In this document: piece after piece, positions 8,701 through 21,270 of the stretch
Layout of the letters: each line of letters starts with the position of its first letter
Position numbering within the stretch: the first letter of the stretch is position 1
Assembly: GCF_905404315.1 (NCBI RefSeq)
Contig: NC_066267.1
Coordinates: 4,168,501-4,232,500 of the forward strand
Source of the DNA: Leptidea sinapis
Taxonomy: Eukaryota; Arthropoda; Insecta; Lepidoptera; Pieridae
Length of the DNA stretch: 64,000 bases
Reading direction: 5' to 3'
Program-made: the position numbers and the translations under genes
Notes under the pieces: model-generated
What the model was told of the DNA's origin: nothing
The model's input: only the letters and a program-made list of their open reading frames with translations
The model's database searches: none

Positions 8701-10223
8701 GTTGCACATTTTTTAAAAGAAGAACTACCTATATAGGTACCATGTAAAAAAAGTTTCACTCAAAAATAACAAACCATGAAGGTTATATGTCAATTCGAAA
8801 TACCTTTTACAATAAAACGGCAATTTCATACTTGTTAAATCCAATGGTAAAGTTAGTTTATTAGCTAGACAAGCCTTTACAAATTAAAATCTCCTACACC
8901 TTTAGGTTACCTGAAAAAGATCGCTTTTAAGCGATATGTTCGCCTTTTTGCGCTACCATATAATATGTAATTGAAACAATATTTTTATTAGTGCAATTAA
9001 GAATTTTCATTCATTCATTAACACTTTGTAGCCTACATTAGCCGTATTTCTATGTAAATAATATTCATCAAAAGGATATGTATATTCATTTAAAAATTGA
9101 TAAAAATAATTAAATTTAAAAGTTTATTGGGTATATTTTGCGTAATATCAATATTAATTACATTTCCGGTACATAAAGGCTTGTAGATAAAATATAATTA
9201 TCTCGACGAGTTTTAAATAATAGTTTAAACGACATAATTATGTAAATCGAGTCGATCAGTGCATGTATATATTCGGTTCCATTATGAATGGATTTAAATT
9301 GAATTTACCGGCAATTCATATTTATTATCTGACCTCATGTACAATATAACTCCACTTGTAATATTAATGTCATTTGATGACGTCATTGTATATAACTTAG
9401 GGCGTTAAAGACTGTATGTAAATTTAATTTTGTTTTAAGTTTTCAATTATTTTTTCTACTTCTTTTGGTGTACTCATTTAGATTATATTTATCTATTTCT
9501 AGGTTTGTTGACTGGTTCTGGGTTGGTTATGATATTTTTATTTTTAATTGTGGTAGTTACAATGATTATAATTTTAATTTATTAATAGCTTTACAGCGCC
9601 TGAAAACATGCAGTTACTAGTAGATAGATTAGTTTCTGAGATCCATAAGGTATGAGAATTGGCGGACATATTTTATTACTTAAACTAGCAAATATAATAT
9701 TCTTTGGTCTTAATATCAGCTTTGAACAATGCTATTATTTTATGATATAATCGTTCAGCGTTTTATTGTACGTTTTTACACCCAAAAAAAACTAGGAATT
9801 ACTAGTCATTATGCTAATGTCACATACTTGTTGCTTCTGGTGCATTTAAATGTGGAGATAGCCTTCTCTTCTAGCTTTCTTTCATGCTGGATATGGTCTT
9901 AAAACTACGGTTCACGGACGTGTTGATGTTAATAATACGGTTAAGATGCATAACAAGTGCACATAAAGGATATTTGTTCTTTATCTACGAGTCCGTCAAG
10001 TGATGTGCAAGCTCCTTCAGCGCCTATAAGAATATTAATTGCAAAGTGATTTTTTTTGCAACTAAAAATATTAACATATTTTTACTTGTTATTTTATCAA
10101 TGACTTACCCTTGCTGCGGGATTTAGATTCAAACATGACCGTTTTCCTTTCAATGCCAAAACTTTATTTTATTCTCAATTGAGTTTGTGATTCTTTCTGC
10201 GCGAAACATCAATAGTGGCTAAA
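8701..10223. other. No gene or named repeat seen
   Basis: AT-rich sequence. All frames are short and low in complexity. Confidence 0.5.
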
Positions 10224-10383
10224 AGTGCGTACAGACTGGTGAAAATTAACATGAAATGTATCATTCTACCTTTCATTGCATGCTTTTTTGTCCTTTCATG
10301 ATACATTGCAGCAATGTGTACGCCGAATTCATTCATTGCATGATAATATATTTCATGTTGCGTTTCACCAATCTGTACGCAGC
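10224..10383. repeat. Short MITE with inverted ends (160 bp)
   Basis: Left end gtgcgtacagactggtgaaa and right end tttcaccaatctgtacgcag are inverted copies, and the similarity continues inward through aacatgaaat. No coding capacity. Confidence 0.75.
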
Positions 10384-10450
10384 ATAATAAATTAATTTCA
10401 AACCTGATAGTTATCCCATATACCTAATGTATATTAATTTTTGTACTACT

Positions 10451-10489
10451 AATCCTCTTTTAATGTTTAATAAACATTAAAAGAGGATT
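10451..10489. repeat. Palindrome, 19-bp arms around one base
   Basis: Arm aatcctcttttaatgttta and its exact reverse complement flank a single a at 10470. Confidence 0.9.
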
Positions 10490-10879
10490 TAATCGAGGTT
10501 TGATACAATAATGACCCTTCTTGTAAAGTTAAATGAGTTGTAAATCATTGGTATACTCGTAGTTTTCTTAGCATCTTCCCTGGTTGAATTTTGGAAACAA
10601 ATAAGATAAAATTGAACATCGTAATGAATACTTACTATGTTCAATTTAATAAACATCTGAGACACAGGGACGTATCGATAGTAAAACATAAAAATAGATT
10701 TGATTTGTTTTTGTAAATGACACAAGATACTGTATAATAATTTTAAATGTTTATTCTGTAACGATATAATCATTATTTTGTGTACTGAGGCGTGTTTTTA
10801 GCATTACGTTCTAGAACTTTTTCATATTTTAAAAGTAGAAATTCCTGAGCTTAAAGCATCATTATTAAATTTGTGATTA

Positions 10880-11215
10880 TCAACAAAGTTTTGTTTTCAA
10901 ATTTAATTTGTTTATAAATCCTAGAAGTGAGAGTTATCACTTTAAAAACATAACTAATTGTTTAGATTTGCATGACCGAGATCTCAAGTCAATTTCCTAA
11001 AATGCAAATACTGGGGTTGAGCAGGTTATCAACTATAAAGTAGATCCTGTATATGAAGCCACAACCTGAGAGTTGAACAAAGCATGCAAGATTTTATGAC
11101 GGTACGGCACTCGAACGGTTAGCTAAGTTTGAAGAGCACGGAACGCTAGAGGTCGTGAGTTCGAGTCTCGCAACGTTCATAAAATTTTGATTGCAAATTT
11201 TATTTGTGTACCAAC
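10880..11215 (+). repeat. Family B tRNA-derived SINE, long copy
   Basis: Runs from ttttgttttcaaatttaatt through atcctagaagtgagagttat, gagcaggttatcaact, aaagtagatcctgta, ccacaacctgagagttgaac to a degenerate tRNA-like head (cgaacggttagcta; gagttcgagtctcgc) and the tail gttcataaaattttg. It shows the order of parts of the family: leader, tRNA-like core, tail. Confidence 0.8.
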
Positions 11216-12069
11216 TTTATTATTTTTATAGGTATAAATAATGACACTACAATAAAAAGTATTCGATTTTGCGTATTATGACAGTTGATTTAGAGTATAT
11301 ATATGTTCCTATCCTATGTAAACAACCCTTTAAGGTTTACATTACATTCTGAGAAAGATTCTGTTCTAATTACGTGTTCAACAGATATGTTTGTGTTACC
11401 AATAAGTTTTCGAATTAATTATGAAAATTATACAAAGCTGTAAATTACGTATATAAAAGACTTTTATTTTTGTTTAATAATAATTACGTTGGAATTCGGA
11501 AATAATAAACTTTTAATTCTTACTAGAGCCACTCTTAAGAAATATTGAGCATTTGTTATTTGCGTGCACGGACTAGTAAAAAAATAAGGACTCCGTGTCA
11601 CCGTACATAACAGTGTAGCACCAAAAAAAGCCGATTAACGTGTAAATACATAGCCCCATGCATACACTTATAAAAAATTGTATCCCCTGTAACCGCACAC
11701 ACACTAGCATAAAGGTGCTTCACTTGCTAATATCACGGCGCGGAGTCCTTCTATTTTTACTCGTCCGTGTTTGCGTGTAAGAGTGTGTTTGAAAGAGATA
11801 TAAACTTAATTATAGTTGCCTTCATTATTAGAACATTTTGTGTCTATGTATATTTTAATTATTAGCAAATATGTGTAATTATTAGTGTTAAGATAAGTAC
11901 CATCTTAAAAGTTTGATTTCTCATGAAGTGTTAATCTTGTGGATATAAATTAAAAGATCATATAATATTTATTGGTTTTATTTTACTTATTCTCTATAGA
12001 TTCTGAATTATACCTTATTCGTAAAGCTGCTCAAGTTAACCGGGAGAAATTGAAAAATGTCTATGAATG
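11216..12069. other. No gene seen
   Basis: AT-rich sequence without recognised repeat or frame. Confidence 0.5.
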
Positions 12070-12196
12070 AAAATTTTTTTATGGAAAAGCAGTACAAATG
12101 AGAATACGGTTCACCTGGTGTTAAGTGATCACCGCCGCCCACATTCTCTTGCAACACCAGATGATTCACAGGAGCGTTGCGTGTCTTCAAAACCAC
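12070..12196 (-). pseudogene. J1 non-LTR element, 3' end fragment
   Basis: Carries the family's 3' block aagtgatcaccgccgcccac, attctcttgcaacaccaga and tcacaggagcgttgc after a T run (the reversed A tail). Only the last C-terminal and UTR bases are present. Confidence 0.75.
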
Positions 12197-12267
12197 ATTA
12201 TCATATTAACAGTCGCAATATACTATGAAGTAGCTTAAAAATCTTAATAACAATAACAACATAATAT

Positions 12268-12465
12268 AATGCTCATCCAACCTATTCCGGCGATCTTGAC
12301 TAGATCGTCAGTCCATCTTATGGGGGGCATACCAACACTGCGTCTTCCGGTACGTGGTCGCCATTCGAAGACTGTACTGCCCCAATGGCCATTTGTCCGT
12401 CGAATTATATGCCCTGCCCACTGCTACATCAGTTTCGCTATAATTTGGGCTCTGCGGTAGCTTTG
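12268..12465 (-). pseudogene. RTE-type LINE C-terminal fragment
   Basis: The minus frame reads WAGHIIRRTNGHWGSTVFEW, then RPRTGRRSVGMPPIRWTDDL, then VKIAGIGWM, the standard end of RTE polyproteins. It is 5'-truncated and faces the plus-strand fragment at 12478-12565. Confidence 0.8.
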
Positions 12466-12477
12466 GTTCTCCTACGG

Positions 12478-12565
12478 ATCTCCTGAGGGCAGCGCAGGAC
12501 CGATCGTCGTGGACATCTTTGGGGATGACTTTGTCCAGCAGTGGAAGTCTTGCGGCTGATGATGA
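12478..12565 (+). pseudogene. RTE-type LINE 3' end
   Basis: Contains gcagcgcaggaccgatcgtc, ctttggggatgactttgtcc, agcagtgg and ends gcggctgatgatga. Inverted relative to the neighbouring RTE fragment. Confidence 0.75.
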
Positions 12566-15128
12566 GTATGCTCAAAAATAGCTTTATTTTAGTATATTAT
12601 ACTATAATATTTCTGAAAAAATGACTTCACATTTTTACTACTTATGTACCTATGTTGTTTATAGTATAATATCAAATTAAAATGGACAAAACTCGCCTAG
12701 TATATCAATTAAATTTATTGAAACGTATGGAAGGTAATTTCAGTAAATCTCACCTCATACACTCCACGGAGACACGAGAGAGAAGAGAAATGATGTAAGT
12801 TATGCATGCATCGAAGTAATGGAAAACAAAACTCGCAGAGATTTCTTTGTACATATATATTTTGTTCCTAGTTTTTACATTTGTCTCGAGAGGCCGCCGT
12901 ACATCGAGCTTGGGTCACAAGAGACATATTTTTTTTAATGGAATAGGAGGACAAACGAGCGTACGGGTCACCTGTTGTTAAGTGATCACCGCCGCCCACA
13001 ATCTCTTGCAACACCAGAGGAATCACAGGAGCGTTGCCGGCCTTTAAGGAAGGTGTACGCGCTTTTTTTGAAGGTACCCATGTCATATCGTCCCTGAAAC
13101 ACCGCACAAGGAAGCTCATTCCACAGCTTTGTAGTACGTGAAAGAAAGCTCCTTGAAAACCGCACTGTGGAAGACCGCCACACATCCAGATGGTGAGGAT
13201 GATATCCTAACTTGTGGCGTGTCGTGCGAAGGTGGAATTCGGCGGCAGGAATCAGGTTAAACAGCTCTTTGGAACACTCCCCGTGATAAATGCGGTAGAA
13301 GACACACAATGAAGCGACGTCTCTACGCAATCCCAAGTGATCCAGCCGTTCACAGAGCACTGGGTCCCAGACAATTCGAGCTGCTCTGCGTTTCACGCGG
13401 TCAAATGGATCGAGCTGATACTGGGGTGCGCAAGACTAGAGATGACAGCAATACTCCATGTGTGGCCGGACCTGCGCTTTGTAGAGCGCTAGTATGTGGG
13501 CCGGCTTGAAGTATTGCCGTGCTCTATTAATGACGCCCAGTTTCTTTGTAGCTAATTTGGCTTTGCCTTCCAGATGACCACGAAATTGGCAATCGCTCGA
13601 GATATCGAGACCCAGTATTCCGGCAAGGCTTTAAGTGTTGTCGAAGAGCGGTGATACGACAAATGGGGTTTTTGTAGTGGTAAACGCGCAAATTTGAGTC
13701 TTCTGGGGGTTAAATAGTACAAGGTTCAACTTACCCCATTCCGCGACCTTCTCGTGAGAGGACTCGATAAAAGACACAAGTTTCTCCCGGCACTGGTCGA
13801 CGATTTCCCGAGAGACACCTGCATGGCCCATGTATACGGCATCACCAGTGCTGTCGTCTGCATAGCAATGAATGTTGGAGGTGACCAACATATCATTGAT
13901 ATGCAGAAGAAACAGCGTGGGAGACAGCACACAGCCTTGGGGCACTCCAGCATTCACGGGCTTGTGATTCGAGCAAAAACCGCTGACAATTTCTTGTATG
14001 CTGCGCCCAGCGAGGAAGCTGGAGGTCCACTTGCACAAGCTCGCGGGAAGCCCAAATGATGGAAGTTTGGAGAGGAGCGCCTTGTGTCATACACGATCAA
14101 AGGCCTTCGCTTTATCCAGGCTAACTGCCAGGCCTTCCCCCTTGTATTCAATAGCCGCAGCCCATCTATGTGTTAGGTATACCAGAAGATCACCTGCCGA
14201 CCAACCATGGCGAAAGCCGTATTGTCGGTCGTTGATCAACTGGTGACCCTCTAGGTATACCAAGAGCTGACGGCTAATTATGCTCTCCATGATTTCCATC
14301 CAGCAGGGAGGTAATAGCAATAGGCCTGTAGTTTGCTGGATCCGAACTGTCTCTTTTTTTTTGGATCGGATGGACAAGGGCTGACTTCCATGAGTCAGGG
14401 ACTACGCCTTTAAAATAAGAGTGCCGGAATAAACGCGTTAGCACCGGCATCAACTCAGGGGCACATGTTCTAAGCACGATTGGAGAAATGCCATCCGGCC
14501 CGCTCGACTTCCTGACGTCCAACGAAAACAGAGACCGCCTAACAGTTGTCTGTCTAAACTGTACTTCAGGCATAGAGCTCTGACACCGCGGGATGGTCGG
14601 CGGTGTTTTTCCGTTGTCGTCAAGAGTCGAGTTGGAGGCGAAAAGAGTGCACAAGAGATCGGCTTTTCTCTTTTGCCGTATGGGCCAGGGTGTCATTCCT
14701 CATGTGCAACGGCGGCATGGACGGCTGGCTGAAGTTACCAAGAGCAGCTTTCGACAACGACCAGAACTTGCGTGTTCCGGTCGGGTAACTGGAAAGCTGC
14801 TCGCCGATTTTGACGACGTGTTTTGACTTTGCACGGGCGATTTGCCGCTTAAAAAATCTGGAGGCACGGTTGTATTTCCTCTTAAGAACTGTGCAGTTCG
14901 GATCCTTTGTGCCCAGCGCCGCAACCCAAGTTCGATACGCCTGTTTTTTGCAGTCAGATGCTGCTTTAACTGACGCATCGAACCAGGGCTGTGATCTGCC
15001 ACCGATGGGTACTACAGAGTTTGGTATAAAAATATCCATACCCTGTAGCATCACATCGGCTACTGCAACGGCGCAGGCACTAGGATCATCCGAAGGGAAA
15101 CAAACCCTGCCCCAAGGGTAGGATGCAA

Positions 15129-15162
15129 AAAAGGAACGCATCCGATAGGATGCGTTCCTTTT
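15129..15162. repeat. Inverted duplication 1 within J1 copy 1 (15-bp arms)
   Basis: Arms aaaaggaacgcatcc (15129-15143) and its reverse complement (15148-15162) around gata. Confidence 0.9.
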
Positions 15163-15210
15163 GCACTACAAGTCAGCAGATTGGGATACCAATCTGCTGA
15201 CTTGTAGTGC
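15163..15210. repeat. Inverted duplication 2 within J1 copy 1 (22-bp arms)
   Basis: Arm 15163-15184 (gcactacaagtcagcag plus attgg) and exact reverse complement 15189-15210 around gata. It directly adjoins inverted duplication 1. Confidence 0.9.
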
Positions 15211-15540
15211 CAAACGCGGTGGGTCGCTGGTGGTCTGCGACGGTGGCGTCGGATAGGCACTACACTCCTGACCAGGTAATGGTCGGACGTTCCGAGAGGG
15301 GCGTCGACAAAGACCTGGTAACCATCGGGATGTGTAGTCAGCAGAAGATCCAATAAGGACGGCATGTGGCTATCCACATCCGGGAGCCGCGTTGGCGACT
15401 CAACCAATTGGGACAGACCATACGCCAATGCAAAATTATGCACAGATCGCCCTGCGTAGTCTGTGGTACGTGATCCAAGCCATTCGGCATTGTGCCCGTT
15501 GAAATCACCCAAGACTACGATTTCAGTGGAGGGGAGCCCA

Positions 15541-15668
15541 GTTGTAGTGCCGCTCAGAATTTTTAGTTTTTTCAAGAATCCTGTGTGGCACTGCATTGTA
15601 ATGGGCAGGACGTATAAATAACCATCAGTTGAACGCCTTGTTACTTCCGTCCCTTATTTTCTATTAAA
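15541..15668 (-). repeat. Family A repeat, partial
   Basis: Contains gtagtgccgctcagaatttt and caagaatcctg, ctgcattgtaatgggcagga and ends cgtcccttattttct. Only the 5' part of the family, reversed. Confidence 0.8.
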
Positions 15669-16170
15669 AAAAAATAATTCACTTCACCATCTAGAATTGT
15701 GGAGTTCTTCCACAGTGTAGTTTTTGGAATGCTTCGTTGTTTTCTCATTTAATATCATTTATAAACATTTTATGCTACACTTTTTCAGCGAACTCAATAT
15801 TTCACTAGCTTAAAATATAATTTTACGTTACTTATTTGGGTTGCTGTTTCTTGTTAGCAAGCAATTTTGCGATACACAATTTGTACACACAGTAACAAAT
15901 GTTACTGTGTGTACAAATAATCCAAAGCTTTCAGAATAAGGTAATCAGAGGTATTTTAAATACCCTCTGGTACGTTATAAAATGACGACATTCATAATGA
16001 CCTTAACGTGAATTTCAGTATAAAAAAATTTTGCAAAAAATCATATGGAAAACCCGACGTTATCCAGCTCCTTGGCAGTGTTGTCTCTACGTCCACACGG
16101 ACATAGTGATAGGACTCACAAGTAATTAAACTTTTGAGTTAGTGTAATCAAAACTTAGTTTTATATAATA
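15669..16170. other. No gene seen
   Basis: AT-rich sequence with a near-perfect palindrome at 15879-15918. No recognised repeat. Confidence 0.5.
15879..15918. repeat. Palindrome, 18-bp arms around aaat
   Basis: Arm atttgtacacacagtaac and its exact reverse complement flank aaat at 15897-15900. Confidence 0.9.
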
Positions 16171-16463
16171 TTTTTATTTATTTATTTATTTAATAGGTCC
16201 ACACAACAGAATTAAAACAAATATATAATAAAAATAATAAACTATCAGCTAAATACAAGATAGGCTGCAACTCCACGAGGGTGTGTACTCAGCATGTTTA
16301 GCATAAATTAATAAATATGCAAATACAACAGTAATAGCGATTTTAAAACTAACTTTAGGTAATGTAGTATTATAAAGAAAAAAGATAGAGAAAATATATA
16401 TTTGGACAAATAGAAGTGAATAATTATGGTAGTTATATTAAGATGCTTTTTTAAAATTTTAAA

Positions 16464-19260
16464 CTAATTAAGGAGTTTATATAAACTAGATTTCCATTTA
16501 CAAACAGATGAACAGTGGATGTCAGGTACTTCACTGATTTCGAGTAGTAGTGCATTGTATTGACGACAAATTCTATAGATAGGGTTATGGAAGGACACGT
16601 TATTATTGCAGAACGGAATGATAAAAGGCTGTTCATGTCTTGAAGACTGATTGGGAACTCTTAGAATAATATTCGACAAGAGGGAAGTAGAAATTGTGCC
16701 ATCGAGTATTTTGTATAAAGTCGTTAGGCCATGCAATTTGCGACGACTCTCGAGGTTCAGTAACGTGAAGTGAGATAGCCTTTCCTCATATGTAGTCAGC
16801 TCCCTTTTTAGACCAAACCGAATCGTCAATACGCGAAGAAGAAGACGTCTTTGAATAGACTCAAGCATATCAGTATATGTATTATATTGAGGTGACCAGA
16901 CAATGGAGGCGTACTCGATTTGGCTCAGGATTAGCGACTTACAGAGTAACAGAAAACTATTTGGTGACTTGAATTCTTTAGTAGTTTTGCATATGAAGCC
17001 AGATAGCTTATTACATTTCTTGGCTATTGGTTTATAGTGATATTTAAAAGTTAGTTTCGAGTCAAAAGCAATACCTAGATCCCGTAAAACAAACTTCCGC
17101 TCAAGTGGTATATTATCAATTTTATAGTCAAACAAAATTGGGTTTTTAATACGAGTGAAAGATATAATGGAGCATTTTTTTATACTCAAACTCATACTAT
17201 TAGCACTACACCAATTGAGTAGAGTATCAAGATCCAATTGTAGATCAATATAGTCACTAACAGTTTTAATTCGTCTAAAAATTTTAAGGTCATCCGCATA
17301 AAGTAGATCAGATCATTAATATATATAATAAACATCAATGGGCCGAGATGGGATCCCTGAGGAACGCCGGATATTATAGAGACTCGTCGTGAGTAGAATC
17401 CCTTTAGAGCTACTAATTGACTACTATTGGATATATAAGATTTTATCCAAAGTAAGAGGCAACCATGCAGACCCATAGTCTCCAATTTATAGGCCAATAT
17501 TCTATGATTTACTCTATCAAAAGCCTTTTGGAAGTCAGTATAGATAGAGTCAACTTGACCATGATCGTTGAAAGCTCTACAAATAAAGTCTGTATACTCC
17601 ATCAAGTTACTGGCGGTTGACCTTCCTTTTAAGAAACCGTGTTGCTTCTGAGTGATATGCGGGATAAAGTGGTGGTATAGGTGGTCGTAAACTAAGTACT
17701 CTAATATTTTGGCAAAACTGGATAAGATGCTTATAGGCCTATAATTAGTACAGTCGCCAGGGTCACCCGATTTGTGTATTGGTATGATGTGTGCTTCTTT
17801 CCAAGCATGAGGAAAAACACCAGTTTGTATAGATTTGTTAAAAATCAAGTAAAGAGGGTCTATCAGAGCCTCTGAGCAATGCTTAATAAAGTAGGGAGGA
17901 ATGCCATCTGGCCCAGCTCCTATCCTCTGTTAGGATCCAATGCATTGAGTTTTTTTTTAAATATCCTCTTTAGATATGTGTACTGAAAATAGAGGATAAT
18001 TAATAGTAGGCTGACTTGATAAAGAATCGTTCATGTGCCTATCTGGTTCAAAAACTGATGAAAAATACTCGGAGAAGAGTTCGGCTGCGGCTTCACCACC
18101 AGTTGCAATTTTGTCACCAAACTTAATGGTCTCGGGGTTGACGGTCCAAGTCTTTTACTTTTAATATAAGAAAAGAATAGTTTGGTTGAATTATTAAGCG
18201 ACTCTTCCACACTTAAAAGGAATGCGTTATAACAAGCCTTAATCAGAGCCTTGGACCTAGAGCGTAATAACCGAAACTCGTCGAAGTCCCTCGGATTATT
18301 GGTTTTTTTATATTTTTTATGGATACGATTTTTCTCTTCTATACAGGCTTTCAAAGATTCTGAAAACCAAATAAGATAGTTCAATCGACCAATTCGCTTA
18401 TATTTTGTGTTTCTTTTTATTGTGTCGTTAAGTATTTCATAAAAACATTTAACACTCAAGTTGACATCACTATGGCTTAAAATACTGTCCCATGTGTTAT
18501 TATTAAGTTGTAGTATACAACTTTTTGTGTCACATTTACGAAAGTTAGGCACCATAATAGATTTGTTTTGTATATTTTTAATATTGGATTCAATAGACAC
18601 ATCGATCTCAATGGCTGGGTGGTGTCGGTCGGGCACACATAATGGGGAACTCTCAGATAAAGATACGTCTGTCAGATCTGTCATAATAAGGTCAAGAGTA
18701 CGATTATTTGAATTGCGAACATAATTATATTGTGACAGGCCAACCACCTCCAGTAGATCAATAAGTAGCGAAAGGGCACAGACGCGGAATGGAAATGTTA
18801 TCGGACGACCATGTAATACCAGGCACATTAAAATCACCGAGAATAATAGTTTTAGAATTGTTTAGATTTAAAAGCGTACTACAACAAATTATCATAAAAA
18901 GTGCGACATTGAGTGACATTCAGATCGGGAGGTAAGTATACAAGGTATATATTTAAGTTAAATCCACGAGGTCCGAGGTTCTATCGTCCTGTTATCCATA
19001 TATCCTCTAATGAGCTTTCAAGTTCGGGATGTCTAATTGCAAATAGATTTTTCTTAAGTGCTAACACCCCCACCGGATTACTTTGAAAAACAAGTAGATT
19101 CGCGGTCTCTACGAAATACGGTATACCTGTCATCCACGAATTCATTATTAGAGAAAGAGCTATCTAGGTTTGTTTCGCATAAACAGATAATATCATAATT
19201 CTCAATTAGGATGTTTTTGTACAATTCCGTTTATTTACTTCTTATTCGGTTAACATTCTG
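16464..19260 (-). pseudogene. J2 ORF2 (endonuclease and reverse transcriptase), several breaks
   Basis: Endonuclease signs: NVNRIRSK, IICLCETNLD (catalytic Glu) and ILGDFNVPGITWS near 18815-18850, the last split by a frameshift. The linker region is intact as a 268-codon frame. RT: TNYRPISILSSFAKILEYLV, GFLKGRSTASNL, DFQKAFDRVNHR, SGVPQGSHLGPLMFIIYIND (17848-17192); then YADDLKIFRRIKT with the catalytic codons at 17289-17300 after a small deletion and frame change. The C-terminal 257-codon frame (17237-16464) includes QIEYASIVWSPQYNT and LESIQRRLL. Inactive as it stands. Confidence 0.85.
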
Positions 19261-19584
19261 ATAAAAAAATTTCATAAAAAAAACTGATATTTAAAAATCC
19301 AAATAACGTAATAAACCTTAAAACTAAATATTTATACAAAATAATAAGTAATATATATCACAAAATTAGCTTCTCAAGACTCATGATATCTTTAATGTAA
19401 ATAGCGGGTGAGGTGTCGTCTTTTCTTATAAATTATACTCGGCCGAATTTAACCCATACGTACTTACATCCCTTATCCTTAGCCAGATGTCGCGCGGCTG
19501 CATGCAAGTCCTTACATTGCTTTGAAAGGTATTCACCCACGAAAATAGGTATTTTATCTCCACTAACTCCGATGTGAACGGAAT

Positions 19585-20471
19585 TTAGGTGATCCATCGG
19601 ATTACCTCTGTTGTATCTCTTGACGCCTGATATAATTGCATCACGGTGACAGATGGAAGTGTTACAAGAACATTTCGAGGCCTGTCAGATGAGGGGTAAA
19701 GTTTGGCAATTCGACGACACCAGCGTATATCACTGTCCGATATGGGCATTTTTATTTGTTCACAAAGCTTCTTAAACAACATGGCTAAGTTCTCATTACG
19801 GCGCTCTGGAATACATTGAACCTCTAAGTTACAGCTCCTTGAAGCTTTTTCGGATTGACAAAGGCGATACTCCAACTTAGCCATATCAGATTGAACCTTG
19901 GCTTTCTGTGCTTCGAGTTCAGTAATTCTCTTAATAGCCTGATCAAGATTTGTTCTTGTGTCTTTTTGTTCTTTAGATATTAAGTCTGTAGTTTCAGTAA
20001 ACTCTTGTTTAATTGTTTCCACAACAGCTTTCACTTCAGATTTCACTTTTTCCAGAATTTCAAGGGAGAGTGTAGATCTGATACTATCTAACTTTAAATC
20101 AATAAGCTCACTAAATTGTCTCATGTTGATTGTAGCTCTTGAATCAATATTGAGTGATTCACACCCATAATTCGAATATCAAGTGAGTCATTGCTTAAAA
20201 TTTTGCCATGAGAGGGTTGGGAAGCAGGCAGTGATTGAGCCGAAGCCACTGGAACATTGTTCAGCCTATGTCGCGATCCTACGGGAGTATCATCATTTCT
20301 AGTTCTACGAGTAATATTTGCACATGACTCGCAGCGCCACGATCGATTCAGTTCTCTAATATTTGACTTAGAATATGATGACGAGTAATCAATGCATTGG
20401 TAGTGATAGCACGCTTTACATGCAATACATTTAAGTAAGTCAGACTGGCTGACAGCTTTCTTACATCCCAT
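19585..20471 (-). pseudogene. J2 ORF1 (PHD-like zinc finger plus coiled coil), one frameshift
   Basis: Two overlapping frames join at about 20121-20124. The first (20471-20121) begins MGCKKAV and has the Cys/His pattern C-x2-C-x-AC-Y-H-Y-Q-C...W-R-C-E-S-C of a PHD-like finger, with one Cys of the first pair apparently missing. The second (20124-19585) is a charged, heptad-rich segment (LDQAIKRITELEAQKAKVQS) followed by CNLEVQCIPERRNENLAMLF, which fits the RNA-binding fold of LINE ORF1 proteins. Role: nucleic-acid chaperone binding element RNA. Confidence 0.75.
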
Positions 20472-20524
20472 AGCTAATTAGCGGTAAACACAGTATCGTA
20501 ACTTATGACGTAGACGCGGAATGA

Positions 20525-21065
20525 ACGAAGAGAACAGTACAGATATATTCACAGTTAATAATAAATTTACAAGTACCGTCTTTATTTTTTCCACATTACC
20601 TGTTACACTTCTTATTTTCACTTTTTTATAATATATCACAGTGCACGATCCTCAACCGTGCGATAAACAATTTAAGAATTGGTAAAAATAACAATTTAGA
20701 TATAGTTTTTTTTTTTGTTAATTTATAGTTATATACCTACTGTCACTGTTCTGCTTACTGTATCGTTAACACGGGAGTTCCACTACAGATTTTGTTTTGT
20801 GTTTAAATTGAGTGTCACTGGAAACTATTTGTGGAAAACATTTACTGATAAATTTTAAACACTGCACAACAGAATTATTAATAAGGTAACTTCTACTGAT
20901 TGCTATTTTTTTTGAACAAATTTATTTTTACGGAGATCTCGATTATGATTTTACAGCTGTCACACCAAAAAAGGTTCAATAAACTATCAAAGTAACATTT
21001 CCTAATTGTGAAGAACACAATATGAACATAGCGCCTTCATTTTAAAAGAAAATGCTACAACAAAA
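20525..21065. other. No gene seen
   Basis: AT-rich sequence flanking the 5' end of J2; nothing recognised. Confidence 0.5.
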
Positions 21066-21270
21066 TTAGTTTAGGAAAATTTATTGAATTAAGCGTTACT
21101 TTGCGGAAATCCATAATTATACAAATTATTTAAGTTTTCTTTAGTTTTAATTCCGCCAATATTTGTTTTTAAAACAATTCGACACGTGTTTCGCCTCTAC
21201 ACGAGGCATCCTCAGGACGTGTTGTCTCTCCAAAATCTGGCGCGAGATTCAAATTGAGTTTAAAGTTGTA
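21066..21270 (+). repeat. Family G repeat (cacgtgtttcgcctctacac), copy 1
   Basis: Shares ttactttgcggaaatccata, attccgccaatatttgt, caattcgacacgtgtttcgc and ctctacacgaggcatcctca with 34140-34376. Here the right inverted arm is missing. Confidence 0.75.

Larger units (their letters stand above)
12929..15540 (-). pseudogene. J1 non-LTR retrotransposon, copy 1 (broken endonuclease/RT)
   Basis: CR1/Jockey-group LINE read on the minus strand. From 15540 down: endonuclease part with VVLGDFNGHNAEWLGS and TSDHYLVRSVV; a linker (RSQPWFDASVKAA); RT with SSGPDGISPIVLRTCAPELM, NYRPIAITSLL, AFDRV, GVPQGCVLSPTLFLLHINDM and the catalytic YADD at 13853-13864; then QRRAARIV and the C-terminal [20 protein letters not shown]. 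The 3' end is the block with accgccgcccac and a T run at 12929. The frame is split by several shifts and stops, so the copy is dead. The 5' end is cut at about 15540, where a family A repeat abuts. A double inverted duplication disrupts the frame at 15129-15210. Confidence 0.88.
16171..20524 (-). mobile_element. J2 non-LTR retrotransposon, near full length but frameshifted
   Basis: The layout on the minus strand is 5' UTR from about 20524 (TCATTCCGCG), ORF1 (20471 to 19585), ORF2 (about 19260 to 16464), and a 3' end with a (TAAA)n tail at 16173-16192. PHD-type ORF1 and APE endonuclease/RT ORF2 place it in the CR1/Jockey group. Shifts and stops split both ORFs. No target duplication was found by eye. 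Confidence 0.85.

Noticed and set aside
13309..15121. Several plus-strand frames of 60-100 codons across J1 copy 1
   Set aside because: They are antisense shadows of the minus-strand endonuclease/RT sequence; the same shadows recur in copies 2 and 3.
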